From Bombyx mori (taxonomy: Eukaryota > Arthropoda > Insecta > Lepidoptera > Bombycidae), in NCBI RefSeq assembly GCF_030269925.1, contig NC_085110.1:744001-808000 (forward strand): DNA of 64,000 nucleotides, given 5' to 3'. This document shows positions 1 to 31,100 of the stretch, in pieces. Numbering within the stretch: position 1 is the stretch's first letter; every line of letters begins with the position of its first letter. The translations under genes were made by a program, and so were the position numbers. The notes below the pieces were generated by a model. That model was not told the DNA's origin, ran no database searches, and was given only the letters and a program-made list of their open reading frames with translations.

Positions 1-167
1 CTTACTTCTAGAGGAAATAGGAGATATAATGACGGCATCAGCACCTATTGCACGTATGTAACTGATTTGTTTTGTCACGCCTGCAAGAAATTAAACTCAA
101 TCAAAAATTTATGTTATGTGATTACAAGCGAAGAGAAAGTAATATTATGATAAAAATTATAAATGTG

Positions 168-597
168 GTGTCGTAGGACACCAGGTAGGAACGAAGTTCC
201 TTCGGCTAATGTAGAATCGACACAATTTGCAAAAAAAAAATCGTGCTCAATTTTATGTAGGTTTTCTTGATTTTTCTCTTAAATTTTGCTGATTAGTTTT
301 TATTTAAGTATAGGAAAGTATTTAGGAAATTCACTATTTTAGGAAATAATAAATTACTTAAAATAGAAAGAGAATGGATGAGAGAACGAAAAGAAAGAGG
401 GAGAAAGAGAAAGGTATTATACACTACTCGCTTGTGTATGCGACTGTCGCGCCTGCGCACGTCTCATTTAACGGTTTTATTCCACGCACTTTTTTCCACG
501 GATTTTTTCTTACGGTTTTACTATCACATTTTTTTCAGTTCGGTCGCGCAGCAAAATCCCTATCCCCTCCATGCCAGCCGTAAGGAACTTCGTTCCA
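168..597 (+). repeat. Dispersed repeat 'Z' with GGAACGAAGTTCC palindrome
   Basis: The left boundary is a short GTG..GGACACC hairpin followed by the palindrome GGAACGAAGTTCC near 190-202, and the right end is a second copy of that palindrome (AAGGAACTTCGTTCC) near 583-597. The same pair of boundary motifs brackets 39846-40258, so this is a repeat family with inverted ends, probably a DNA transposon derivative. It encodes no convincing protein. The right part (370-597) is duplicated at 722-949. Confidence 0.5.
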
Positions 598-721
598 ATA
601 AATTACGTAAAATAAAAATAAAATCGTAATTCAAATTATCAATTAAAATAACAAAATATGTCTCTTTATTTTTGTTTGACAACATAAAATTACATAGCAA
701 TAGAAATAATTACAAAATAGA

Positions 722-949
722 GAGAGAAGGTATGAGAGAACGAAAAGAAAGAGGGAGAAAGAGAAAGGTATTATACACTACTCGCTTGTGTATACGACTG
801 TCGCGCCTGCGCACGTCTCATTTAACAGTTTTATTCCACGCACTTTTTTCCACGGATTTTTTCTTACGGTTTTACTATCAAATTTTTTTCAGTTCGGTCG
901 CGCAGCAAAATCCCTACCTCCAGCCTGCCGTAAGGAACTTCGTTCCAAA
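722..949 (+). repeat. Second copy of the right part of repeat 'Z'
   Basis: This is near-identical to 370..597: a purine-rich GAGAGAACGAAAAGAAAGAG block, then a pyrimidine-rich block, ending on the same GGAACTTCGTTCC palindrome. Short open frames in it are shared by both copies but show no protein character. Confidence 0.7.
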
Positions 950-1344
950 AATATAAATACCCGATGAATACCTACGAGATTTTGTCGAGATTTATTGTGT
1001 CTTAAATCCTGTAGTAATCCGGAAACAAAAGATGATTTAGCATATTTATATGTACCTAGTCTTGCCATAAATACTGTTACCATTAAAAATAAAAATAAAA
1101 TCTATTGCAAAAAACATTTATTACTTGTACAGTGTGTTAGTTTAATACATAAATATAAAACAATTTAAAGTATAAAAAGCTTATTCGAAGTGGTCTCCAT
1201 TGGCTGCAATACAGTCCTTTAAACTTTGAGGCCAGTTATCAATAGAAGCACGCACTCTTTCCGTGGGAATTATTTTTACTGCCAATGGTACAGATTGTTT
1301 TAGGGACTCCAAATTATCATGGCGTTTAGAGCAAGTCGTACTTT

Positions 1345-1346
1345 GT

Positions 1347-1382
<36 letters not shown>

Positions 1383-1384
1383 AA
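1345..1384 (+). repeat. (GAAA)n microsatellite, LINE tail
   Basis: About nine to ten GAAA units. It is the 3' tail of the minus-strand LINE rather than an independent satellite, since it sits exactly at the junction with the mariner transposase sequence. Confidence 0.85.
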
Positions 1385-1549
1385 ATCTTTATTCGCCAGA
1401 AATATAGTTTACAAGATATAGGACATAGCTTCATATATTTCGCCTGTTTAGGCATGCGAAAATTTAATTTATTTTTATATTAATTATAACACAAAATTTA
1501 CTAAATCTATCTATTTTTACATTCTATCACTTCTTATTCTAATATTTTA

Positions 1550-1948
1550 TTATGTACAACACTTATCATTTAAAAATTCTTGCACACTATAATAAGCCTT
1601 GTCTATTAGCCATAAATATAATTTTCTTTTAAATTGAGTTAGTGGAAGATCTCTTATGCTGTTTGGTATCTTATTAAATATTCTGATAGTCATAGGATAA
1701 CAGTTTGTATGGTAGTAACGAGTATTTATACTTGGTAACATTAGTTTAGTAGGGTATCTTGTATTAAATTGACAGTACTCGCCACACGATTTATATAATT
1801 GTGGGTGCTTTTTAACAAACAAACAACATTCTTGTATATATATGGATGGTACAGTTAAAATATTATGTTTTTGGAAGAATGGTTTACAAGAAGTCAGAAG
1901 ATGAATATTGCACATGGCACGAACACATTGCTTTTGTGCAATGAACAC
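1550..1948 (-). pseudogene. C-terminal part of the same LINE ORF2
   Basis: The frame contains the motif run typical of LINE ORF2 C-termini (RAMCNIHLLTSCKPFF, NTRY, IRIFNKIPNSIRDLP, FKRKLYLWL). It lies directly downstream of the RT fragment on the same strand and ends shortly before the 3' UTR and TTTC tail. Confidence 0.75.
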
Positions 1949-2119
1949 TCTATTTATGTGACTAGAATTTCCCCAGAGGGGTATACAGTATCTGATATTT
2001 GAGGCGACATATCCATGATAGGCCTGTAATGCAGTTTTTAAATTACATATTTTTGTAAGTCGCCAAAGTGCATATGAGAATCGATTAATTTTACTACAAG
2101 TAATAACTATGTGAAGATT

Positions 2120-2905
2120 TCAGCTACATTGATTATCCACATTTAATCCTAAAAATGTTATGCTATTACATTCATTTAGTGTGTTATTATTATAAGTTAT
2201 ATTTAAGTTATTAATAAATTTGTGTCTATTATAGAATTGCATATATCTCGTTTTGTCCAAATTAGCTTTTAAGTTATTCTTATTCATCCAATCTATGACC
2301 TTACTAACAGTAGCATTTATCTCATCATTTAAATCTAGTGTGGCATCTTTGGTGATTACAACGCCTATATCATCAGCAAATAAGCTGCATGGGTAATGTA
2401 TGTGTTCTGGGAGATCATTTATATAAATGATAAAGAGTAGCGGTCCTAAAATGCTCCCTTGTGGGACACCTACTTTATTATACGCTAATGAAGATTTAAA
2501 AGCCACTTCTTCATTGTTATCATCAATATCCCTAATTTCAACATATTGTTGTCTGTTGCTTAGATAACTACTAAGCCATTTTTCAGCTATCCCTCTAATG
2601 CCATAATTATTACACTTCCGTAGAAGAATGTTATGGTCAACAAAGTCAAAGGCTTTGGTCATGTCAAAGAAAACTCCAACCGTGGGTATTTTTCTGTCTA
2701 CATTTTCAGTAATTTTACTAATGAGTTTAAAAGCTGCTAGTGTAGTAGATTTGCCTTTTTGAAAACCGTGTTGTTCAGATTTTATAACTTCAGATTTACT
2801 AAGAAAAGTTGTGAGTCTAGAATGCATGATTTTTTCGAATATTTTTGCAAGTATAGGTATTAAAGTAATCGGTCGGTAGTTATTGATGCATTCCTTAAAA
2901 CAGAC
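2120..2905 (-). pseudogene. LINE reverse transcriptase fragment
   Basis: About 262 residues of RT palm and fingers: NNYRPITLIP, the HGFQKGKST region, FFDMTKAFDFVDH with the first catalytic Asp, GVPQGSILGPLL, and FADD with the other two. It lacks the endonuclease domain and the start, as expected of 5' truncation. A frameshift near 2120 separates it from its C-terminal part at 1550-1948. Confidence 0.85.
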
Positions 2906-3924
2906 CATAAATCATAATCCAGCGGATTAAGATAGGGACTAGACGACGCCCAGTCTTCAGCTCTGATGAAGTCCGAAACGCTCGTTTCCAACCAAGACTG
3001 CGTAGACCGAGCTTTATGATCTGGCGCCGAGTCTTGCTGGAAGGACCATTCTTGATTATTGAACATGGTGTTGTTAAGGGGCTTCACTACCTTCTCAAGA
3101 ATGGTATCTTGATACACTTGTGTCGATGTTTTGATACCTTTTTCACAAAAATATGGCTCAGTCACTCCTTCATAGCTAATACCCCACCAAACCATCACTG
3201 AAGTCGGATAGTGTCCACGTTGCACTCTGTCTACTGATTGGGAAGCTTCCTTAGAGCTTTAAGCATAAATACGGTCATTTTGTTTGTTAAAATGTTGCTC
3301 AATTGTAAAAATTTTCTCATCCGTAAACAAAATTTTTCAATTACCTCCCTTTGCGTACCACTTCAGTAGCTGTTTCGATTTTACTGCCCTATTCTCTTTT
3401 AAAATATCAGTTAAGAAATGACCAGTACGTCTCTTATAGGCTGAAAGTCCTAAGTCATCTTTTAAAATACGCGACATGGTTCTAGGTGCTATGTTCATCT
3501 CCCGAGATAAAATCTTTTGCTTTCGGACAGGATTTCTTCGAATTCTTTCCCTTAATGCTTTGACCACCTTTTTTGTACGAGCACTACGTGGACGGCCAGA
3601 TCTTTTCTGTCACAAACAGAGGAGGTCTCATTGCACCTATTAATAGCCCGGTACACAAACATTTTACTAATACCAAGCGTATGGAGAGTTTTAAAAAATT
3701 TCATTTGGCTCCATACCTACTTTGTGTAATGCAATCACAGCGCTTCGGTTCTCTTTATCACCCCACTCCATTTTAATATCGCAAAATATTGTACAATGTA
3801 TTGGCGCCAAAATGAGAAAACCCAATGAGCAATCATATAAAAATGACAGATTCCAAATTCAAATGTAATATTTTGTTTATTTTTAATTGTAACAGTATTT
3901 ATGGCCAGACTAAGTATATACCTA

Positions 3925-5222
3925 GTCAGGTCATAAATTCTGTCACATGTTTAATGTAAAATAATTGAAACAAGTTTATTCATTATGTAACCATTCATAT
4001 ACCAAAATGGACTTAACAAAACATAGATTCTTATGACACTAAAGTTTATTCAAAATGACCTCCGTGATTTTGTATACAGGCCTTCAATCTGCGCGGCCAG
4101 TCGTCTATCGCAGCACGAACGAGGTCCATGTCAATATTGGCGGCTGCCTTAATCAAGGATGTCTTGAGTGACTCCAAATTGGGATGAGGCTTTGAGCACG
4201 CCTTTTTCTCCAAGTGTTGCCATATCTTGTAGTCTAACGGATTCAAATCTGGACTGGAGGAGGGCCAGTCTTCATGCCGGATGATGTCGATTTCACGCGC
4301 CGCCACCCAGACTTGTGTGATCTTCGCTCTATGAGCTGGCGCCGAATCTTGTTGGAATACCCAGTGCCTATTATTGAACATGGTATGAGAAACAGGTTCC
4401 ACAAGGTTCGTCAGGACTGTATTTTGATACACAACTGCATTCGTTTTTACACCTTTCTCACAAAAATGTACCTCTGTTAAGCCCCAATAAGAAACTCCCA
4501 ACCATACCATGAGCGAGGATGGAAAATGACCTCGTTGGACACGCGGAATACGGTTGTTCGCTTCTTCACTACTGTGTGCGTACACCTTATCATTTTGTTT
4601 GTTGTAGCTCTCTTCTACGGTAAAAAATTTTTCATCCGAAAAAAGAATTTCCCGATATTTTTTCCCGCGTACCGCTTCAACAAAGCGCGGCATCTCTTCA
4701 GTCTCAGGTCCATTAGACGAGCATTCAAACGATGTCCTGTTTTTCTTCGATATGCCCGAAGCCCTAAGTTTTCATTTAACACCCTTTTCACCGTGGTTCT
4801 GCTTAACCCCATCTGAAGGGCCAACAGTTTCTGCTTACGTTTGGGATTTCTTTGAATTCGCGCCTTCACAGCTTTTATCACTGCTGGAGTCCTAACAGAC
4901 CGAGGGCGACCACTTCTTGACCTGTCATTTACACTAGAGTCTTCATTGTATCGTTTGATGGTACGATAAACGAGTCTTTTGGTTATATTCAAATTTTTCA
5001 GTATGTTAAAAATTTGAATTGGCGCGTAACCGCAACGATGCAACGCAATAACTGCAACACGGTCTTCTTTAAACGTCCACTCCATATTTAAAAATGAGTA
5101 AAATTCTAAAAGTATACATTTTTATTTTCATGAACAATTCGAAATTCGAATTCAATAAACTTTTTTGTGGCCAGCATTCTAAAAGAATTTTTTTTATTGT
5201 GTGACAATACTTATGACCTGAC
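3925..5222 (-). mobile_element. maT-type mariner transposon 2, full length
   Basis: About 1.3 kb between TA dinucleotides at 3923-3924 and 5223-5224. The inverted ends begin GTCAGGTCATAA and extend about 23 bp to TGTCACA with few mismatches. The transposase frame on the minus strand covers almost the whole interior. It lies only 14 bp from mariner 1, and the two inverted repeats are related in sequence (GTCxxGxCATAA). Near-complete coding capacity suggests a fairly recent insertion. Confidence 0.9.
4046..5085 (-). pseudogene. maT (DD37D) mariner transposase, one frameshift
   Basis: About 345 codons from ATG 5085 to TAA 4046. The N-terminal paired-type DNA-binding region (two helix-turn-helix blocks, with the linker DRSRSGRPRSVRTP) is followed by the catalytic core: SDEKFF (first Asp), FQQDSAPAH (second Asp) and SSPDLNPLDY. 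Counting 37 residues after the second Asp reaches the Asp of NPLD, which defines DD37D (maT) rather than DD34D mariner. The frame breaks in an A6 run near 4650-4660, where one base appears missing; otherwise it is open. If that base is an assembly error the gene could be intact. Confidence 0.9.
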
Positions 5223-5308
5223 TAGTTATGTATATGTATGATATTTGTGTATGTATCTGTATGTTTCAATGGATTGGTACACCGCGTAATTCGTTTCCAA
5301 ATAATTCT

Positions 5309-5470
5309 TATCCACCAGATGGTTGTCTGGAAGAGATCGCTCTTAGCGATAAAACCGCCAATTGTACTTTTTTGTATTTAATGTATCGCATTGTATATTT
5401 ATTTTTTGGTGTACAATAAAGAATACTCTGTCTCTCTCTCTCTCTCTCTCTCCCCCCCCTCTCTCTCTCA
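5309..5470 (+). mobile_element. LINE 3' end with (TC)n tail
   Basis: It contains GGTTGTCTGGAAGAGATCGC, a TAGCGATAA-ACCGCC motif, and TGTACAATAAAG running into a (TC)n stretch. The same block lies in reverse at 26942-27090, so this is the 3' terminus of a common non-LTR family, probably RTE-like. Confidence 0.7.
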
Positions 5471-5516
5471 TATTAAGCCTAGTCATGTTTTGATTCCGTA
5501 TATACATCAATCATAC

Positions 5517-5658
5517 CTATAAGATCTCCCAGACCGTCTCCATCTCCGTCTTTGAAGGAGTCCACCATGATTCTGTAGTAAACAGCATTTTTCCACCATC
5601 CTCCCTGTCCTAGAGTGCAATTCAGTGCAGCTAAAATAACCAGTGTCACAAGCAACAT
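5517..5658 (-). CDS. First coding exon of a third GH13 alpha-glucosidase paralog
   Basis: The minus strand from ATG 5658 reads [18 protein letters not shown] (a typical cleavable signal peptide), then [20 protein letters not shown] and DGDGLGDLI. It ends at a GTATGA donor after the first base of a Gly codon. WW(K/E)N...Y..I...SFKD.DGDG.GDL is the start of the GH13 barrel (beta1), and the phase-1 junction after GDL matches those of the two complete genes to the right. The family norm YQIYPRSF is replaced by YRIMVDSF, so it is a diverged member. Later exons would lie left; mariners 1 and 2 and a LINE now sit downstream of this exon, so I cannot tell an active gene with a long intron from a dead fragment. 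The upstream frame has no other in-frame ATG nearby. Confidence 0.75.
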
Positions 5659-5874
5659 GCTAACTGGATTCTGTTTGACTGCTTTTAAGACTGACCTTAA
5701 ACTTTTAATTGCTAGTGATGTATTGATAGCCTTCTCATTTATTTTATTTCAATATCCGAAAATAAAACTAGTTATATTTTTTGTCGATACATAATTTTTT
5801 TACAACATATCGCTTTAAACAAAAACTGTATTCGTGATGTCCGAAAATAAAATTGATTGAAATTAACGCATCAT

Positions 5875-6115
5875 CATTATCCTACCCTTCTCCCAGTCAC
5901 GTGGGGTCGGCGCAACATGTTTTCTCCTTCCATAGTCCTCTATCATATACCATTTCTTCGCTCACTCCCCTCTTACCCATATCGTCTTTCACGCAATCCA
6001 TCCATTCCTTCTTAGGTCTACCTCTTCCTCTATATCCTTCCATATTCATAGCTAACATTCTCTTACCAACCTCATTTTCATTTCGTCTCATCACATGTCC
6101 AAACCATCCCAAATT
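5875..6115 (-). pseudogene. RTE-like LINE ORF2 C-terminal fragment
   Basis: The minus strand reads LGWFGHVMRRNENEVGKRML... then GRGRPKKEWMDCVKDDM, the usual C-terminal signature of RTE-type LINE proteins (GHV.RR, RGRPKK.W.D). It is only about 75 residues long. Confidence 0.8.
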
Positions 6116-6249
6116 TAAATTAACGCAATTGAATATTATTATAATTTTATTACCTTGTTAACTCTATGTTAAAAGAAGCTGCAGTTTGAAAAAACTTGAA
6201 AGGATTCTTGTGCCCTAAAAGCGTTTCCCTCTCGTAACAATAAGTATCT

Positions 6250-6641
6250 GAAGTCGTCATGGCCAAAGGATAAGACTCTCGGTGCATTAGAGTCGAGCGA
6301 TGCGACTGGGCCGGTGTTCGAATCTCCCAGGCGGGTACCAATATTTTCTGATGAAATATGTACTTATCGCATTCACGAATGACTTACAGGATAAAGAATA
6401 ACAAGTTATTATAAAAATCAAACACATTAATACTTTTATTTGTGTATTTACTGGTAAGGTGTCTTGTGAGTCTGCACGAGTAGGTTCCACTGCCCCACCT
6501 ATTTCTGCTGCGAAGCAGTAATGCGTTCTGGTTTGAAGGAGGGGCAGCTGACTTTGGGGCCTAGATTTAAAACTCATGTCTCAAGGGGGTGTCTATGGGC
6601 TTCATGAGCCATGAGCTAGTTCGTATAAGCAATAAAAAGTA
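6250..6641 (+). mobile_element. Bm1-type SINE, full length, diverged
   Basis: The tRNA-derived head has A-box-like TGGCCAAAGG and B-box GGTGTTCGAATC (6316-6327), followed by the GGCGGGTACC block and the Bm1 body, ending in AATAAAAAG. It is more diverged than most copies here. Confidence 0.8.
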
Positions 6642-7873
6642 TTTTGGCCCGGGAAATCGATTCTTCTTGAGTGTTTCGTCTATAAGGGGATTATTATATG
6701 GCTTATACCAATTTCTCTAAGGAAGGATCCGGAACAATTTCGACTATTAACGAATAGCACAGTGTAGTAAAAGTTAATCTTGCTTAACGAAAACTTATTG
6801 AAAAATTACGGCCAGGGTACACCCTGTATTGTGGGTGAGATGTGGACTTAGGTAATTGCTTAGCATTTAGCTAATTCACAAATCGTTTTGAACATAAAAT
6901 AATATTAAATTTAAGTGAAAGTTTATAATGCAAAATTTGATTTTACCTGAAATAATTCGTTTAACATTAAAAAAAAACTTAAGTAAAACGAATTGAATTA
7001 ATAGATAATTAGAGCAACAGTGCCATCACTATTTGCACAGGATGTGATGTCATTCAATTGGCGGTCTTATTACGTGTAATTTAGACTTGAATTACGTACA
7101 ATAGATTGCACGCTAATAGGTATTTACCGCGACCCGCCCTCCGTTACTCTAACATTTACAAAAATACCCCAGTTTCTATTTATGAGTTTCTTTTGTGATT
7201 TATGAATAAAAATTTCCCCATCCGAAGTTTTCAATACGCCCATGACCTGACTGAATGGGTAAAGTTGTTTGATATTATGAGACAGCATTCTGAATGTCGC
7301 CACCCCTTCAGAGATTTGAACTCTGAGCTGTATTTAATGTTTTAAATGCATCATACTTAAAATACTTTTTGGCGGGAACGAACGTGATTTGTTCTATTTT
7401 GTTTATTTAGTGTTTCTTCAGGTTTAAATGTGTAATAACCGTGGTTTATTAACTGTTTAATATCTATGAAAGTGCACAAATGTGGGAAATGAAACAAAGT
7501 TGGTGGACGTAATTTCTCGGGATCCTCCAAAAAGTCCACTGAAAAAATCTCAGTAAATGACCACCATTTTACCGAGATTATATTTCACTCATATCATCCA
7601 ATCTCATTTAATTTCACTCCATATTATCATTTTTCATAAAAATAAGACATGACTTAAAAGTCTTAGTTACCAGATCATAAAATCCCAAAAAAAAATCATA
7701 CTTAAAACCGGAACATATGACTACTTCGCGTCAGAAATAAGTAGCACCGAAATTAACTTACATTGAGAACAGCTTAGGGTTGGCAAGGATTGGAATGAAT
7801 AGTGGCATATCCCAGACAAAAATTGCAGATATATTAGGAACAAAAACAGAATCAAAAAGTAAGGAAATACAGT
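6642..7873. other. Intergenic, AT-rich
   Basis: I see no coding signal, RNA gene or clear repeat; short open frames are AT-rich noise. It lies between the third-paralog exon and the 3' end of the maltase gene. Confidence 0.5.
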
Positions 7874-8035
7874 ATTTTTTTATTCTCTTTTTTTATTGTT
7901 TAGATGGGTGGACGAGCTCACAGCCCACCTAGTGCTAAGTAGTTACTGGAATCAATAGACAACAACAACGTAAATGCGCCACTAACCTTGAGATATAAGT
8001 TCTAAGGTCTCAGTATAGTTAGTATAGTCTCTAGC
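7874..8035 (-). mobile_element. Bm1 SINE 3' fragment
   Basis: A T-rich start, GATGGGTGGACGAGCTCACA and the AACGTAAATGCGCCAC block of Bm1 in reverse. Only the 3' third is present. It is followed at 8075-8145 by a short plus-strand piece of the L3-type LINE tail (GGCTTGGCTGTGGCCCTGGC). Confidence 0.75.
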
Positions 8036-8422
8036 TCTTTTAAATCATCTTGACTGGTAGATAAAATACCTACGGCTTGGCTGTGGCCCTGGCATTACTG
8101 ACGTCCTTGAGCAACGGCAACCATTCGCCACCAGGCACTCAAATAAAATTAACTAAAGATCCCTAGAGTCGAAGTCTCGGGCAATTCCTGTGCAGTCCTC
8201 AAAATCTAAGATTTAAGTGATAACAACAGTTGAAGTGGATTGATGTTAATAATGTGGTACCTGGAATGTATACGTAACGCAAGCCAGAAGACAACATCAT
8301 CAAACAAGCTTTTCAATTTTGCGGCATGTAACTAAATCTTGGTGTTTACCTTGCTTGCCTTGAAGGCATTTAAGGATTCTCATCCAACATTTAGGAAAAA
8401 CAACAAGTTGAAACATGGTTGG

Positions 8423-8428
8423 TTTATT
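8423..8428 (-). terminator. Candidate polyadenylation signal of the maltase gene
   Basis: AATAAA on the minus strand about 200 bp after the TAA at 8627. It is the best hexamer I see downstream, and the assignment is tentative. Confidence 0.4.
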
Positions 8429-8626
8429 CCTTCAATTTATTTTGATTTACTTAGATACAATAACAATTGAATTCTAGACGTAGTAACACCATCCCGAAAA
8501 TTCCTTTTCTTAGTAGGTCTTTATAATATATCCAATGAGGTCGGGGATTCAATCCTTGAAGTCTTTTTTCTTAAAGCGGTTTTCAGGTTAGGGTGTCTTA
8601 TGCACGCATATAATTAATGTTGCAAG

Positions 8627-15960
<7,334 letters not shown>

Positions 15961-16559
15961 TCTAATTTACATAACATTATTATTTTAAATACGAGCGTAA
16001 ATTTCAAAGCACACGTATAGATGGCAAACATATAAATGTGGCAGGCCTATTTAAAAAAAAACGTTTATATTATAATTTTAACGAAATTGAGCTTAAGTAG
16101 AAAGCTTAAACATTATTATTGTTAACAACCACCTATATACCATCTATCTATGTATATACCATTGATCTAATACAATTGTAGTGTGTTCATTATAATATAA
16201 TACATATAAATTAATAATATAAAATACACACAAAGACGAAATGAAAGTCATAAACTCAATTGCCGCGGTATTATCGGTATAGTTACTTGTTAAAGGTCTC
16301 AGCTGTTTAATTAAAATTTTACATACAAATAACAATGAACAACAGTAGAGATTGTTGTAGAGAATTACTTTAGTTCTATAAATATAGAGAGGATTTCATT
16401 TACACGTTATAATGTGAATAATGTCTAGGAATTTATTGGTCCAATTGCGTCACGTTTAATATTTAGGGTAATCACGACGGTAATTGTTCTCAAGGCCCAC
16501 CTGGTGTTTCGAGCGGCCATTGAACAAATGGTCTGTTCGGTGAAAACTTTATTATTATA

Positions 16560-16916
16560 TTATATTATTTAAGCTACCTGATGCTATAAAAAAAGACAAA
16601 TTATTTTTATTTAAAAATAGTTTGAAAAAATTATTAACCTTAAGATGTTATTATACAGTTAACGATTTTATAAATGATAAATCATTATGTTAATTTTAAA
16701 TTCGCTTCTTTTGTTTTCGTTTTATGACATAAATAATTAATTCTTAATTCAATTAATTTATTTTGTTGTTTGATATTTTAATTAATTTAATGTAAATAAT
16801 TTTGAACAATATTTGCCTGCCGCCCTGGTAGAAATACGCTGTTCTCTAAAATAACTATCAACAACTTTGTAAACAGTTTTTTAGCTAATAAAGTTTAATT
16901 TGATTTGATTTGATTA
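16560..16916 (+). mobile_element. LINE C-terminal remnant with (TTTGA)n tail
   Basis: It ends AATAAAGTTTAATTTGATTT(GATTT)n, a simple-repeat tail of CR1/Jockey-like LINEs. The upstream AT-rich part has decayed ORF2 end character. It lies in the spacer between maltase and SUH. Confidence 0.6.
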
Positions 16917-17394
16917 TTAAACACATTGTTGAGTTATGAGTTCTCGATATTTCGATGTGTTGCAAGCGCCACGATCATTGGTAGACTAAAGACTGGGAAT
17001 AGGATATTAGTGGCAGACAAATCTGTCTAAATTTTTTCTTTCTTATTATTAGTACTGAAGCCGTTAACAGTACAAAATATTCGCCTTATGAAATATAATG
17101 CTGATGAGTAATACGGTGCAAAAACTTTATTAAATTTGTGTTTTCTTTATCGTTTCCAGACGCGGGAGTTCTTTCTTGATAAAAAATGTTTTAGATCTTT
17201 TAATCCGAAATATGATTATATTTTTTATCCAGTAAGTAGTTTTGTTTGTCGGGATTCGTTTGGACTCGACTACGCTTAGGCATTCGGTCGATTTTATATT
17301 TTGAGAAACAGTTTATCTTATCTACCTCAATTTATCTTAAGGTTAAAATGTCAATTACTTTAGAAAGTAGCTGTTGTAATTTTTAAATTAAAAC

Positions 17395-17590
17395 TGATGA
17401 TTGAGCCATAGACACAACCCACTAAGTTTCTCGCCGGATCTGCTCAGTGGGTCGCGATTTCGATGTGGTGGTAGATTCTGCGAAGCACTGCTCTTGCTGG
17501 GGCTAGTGTTCTCAAATTCTCTCAGGTTGAGCCCGTGAACTCACCTACCCGTCGGGGCGTAGCTGAAATAGCACCTTAGGCTACCAGCAA
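17395..17590 (-). repeat. Repeat block also at 31920-32100 (inverted)
   Basis: TTTCTCGCCGGATCTGCTCAG, GTGGGTCGCGATTTCG and the GGTAGATTCTGCGAAG...CTCAGGTTGAGCCCGTGA stretch recur in reverse at 31920-32100. It is likely a LINE 3' fragment; no coding is retained. Confidence 0.55.
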
Positions 17591-17805
17591 ATAGGAAAAA
17601 AATAGATGATTACCTCCCTGCAATAACGGCAGTGAATACACTGTCGCATTTATTACGGCAATGATACCATTTAACATGATAAAAAGTATCTTTTATGTTA
17701 ATTCATGTTATAATTTTATTATACGATATTTCATCAAAGTCATTTCAGCCATTTTCATTCATATCATTCAGTCATTCATAGTCACAAATATCCCTACACA
17801 CTTTA

Positions 17806-17920
17806 ATTTTTTTTTATTGCCCTTGTAGGCAGACGAGCATACGGCCCACCTGATGGAGAGTGGTTATCGTCGCCCATGGACTTCCGCAATGCCAGGGGCA
17901 CAGAGCCAAGCCGCTGCCTG
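17806..17920 (-). mobile_element. L3-type LINE 3' tail
   Basis: (T)n ATTGCCCTTGTAGGCAGACG ... AGCCGCTGCCTGCC, a reverse copy between the maltase promoter and the SUH 3' end. At 18001-18050 a plus-strand GGCCTATGTCCAGCTGTGGA(CGATGATGATG) tail of another LINE follows. Confidence 0.7.
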
Positions 17921-18112
17921 CCGATTTCATACCTACAATATTAGTATACATTTGTATATAGTAATGTTGTCTTGAATATCTACATATGATGTAAAATTAT
18001 AAATTGGGAGAGGCCTATGTCCAGCTGTGGACGATGATGATGATGATGATGTAAAATTAAAATCATTTACATACAGTTTTAAAATGTATTTACGAATATG
18101 TACACTGCGTAA

Positions 18113-18136
18113 TTTATTTACACTGTGTAATTTATT
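18113..18136 (-). terminator. Polyadenylation signals of SUH
   Basis: Two AATAAA hexamers on the minus strand (18113-18118 and 18131-18136), 90-110 bp after the SUH stop codon: good distance and tandem arrangement. Confidence 0.6.
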
Positions 18137-18224
18137 TACAATTATTTACATTTTAGTTACAGCTACAATAAATTATTTCAAATATAATATTTTATATGAA
18201 AAACGTAATCCTTATCACAACACA

Positions 18225-30997
<12,773 letters not shown>

Positions 30998-31100
30998 GGT
31001 GGCTGCAGTGCGACTGTGGCTGACGCCTGAACTAACACATAATTATCTAAACTTCACAGAAAGATAAATTCGATAACAATATAATATGTTCATTGGATGT
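30998..31100 (-). promoter_or_regulatory. Candidate SUH 5' UTR and proximal promoter
   Basis: Upstream of the ATG, in minus-strand sense, are TATTATATTG at about 31080 and two GATA-type sites (TTATCGAATTTATCTTTC). GATA sites fit midgut expression, which is known for SUH; the motif assignment itself is weak. Confidence 0.3.

Larger units (their letters stand above)
1345..2905 (-). mobile_element. 5'-truncated LINE inserted in mariner 1
   Basis: A non-LTR retrotransposon fragment on the minus strand. It begins inside the reverse transcriptase at the NNYRPITLIP motif and keeps the RT blocks QHGFQKGKST, VPQGSILGPLLF and FADD near 2365-2400 (the polymerase active site). After a frameshift it continues to the ORF2 C-terminus (1550-1948). 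The 3' end follows an AATAAAG and finishes in a (TTTC)n run at 1345-1384. It is of general Jockey/CR1-like type; I cannot name the family. Confidence 0.85.
1181..3771 (-). pseudogene. Broken DD37D (maT) mariner transposase
   Basis: Reading on the minus strand from ATG at 3771 the protein starts MEWGDKENRSAVIALHK. It then gives helix-turn-helix-like sequence around 3337-3567 and catalytic-core sequence (FQQDSAPDH, SSPYLNPLDY) around 2915-3225. It is cut at about 2906 by the LINE and resumes at about 1349 with the C-terminal tail ending at TAA 1181-1183. The usual Asp of the SPDLNP motif is Tyr here and there are frameshifts, so it is inactive. Compared with the intact relative next to it, only the LINE and small lesions separate the parts. 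Confidence 0.85.
1059..3910 (-). mobile_element. maT-type mariner transposon 1, split by a LINE
   Basis: The ends are 22 bp inverted repeats starting GTCTTGCCATAAATACTG (left) and GTCTGGCCATAAATACTG (right, reverse strand), differing at one base. Each is flanked outside by TA, the expected mariner target duplication (1057-1058 and 3911-3912). Inside is a decayed transposase on the minus strand, interrupted by a roughly 1.55 kb LINE copy. The element looks older than its neighbour at 3925-5222. Confidence 0.85.

Noticed and set aside
5430..5470. (TC)n as a possible GAGA-factor regulatory element
   Set aside because: It is the tail of a LINE, as the reverse copy at 26942 shows.
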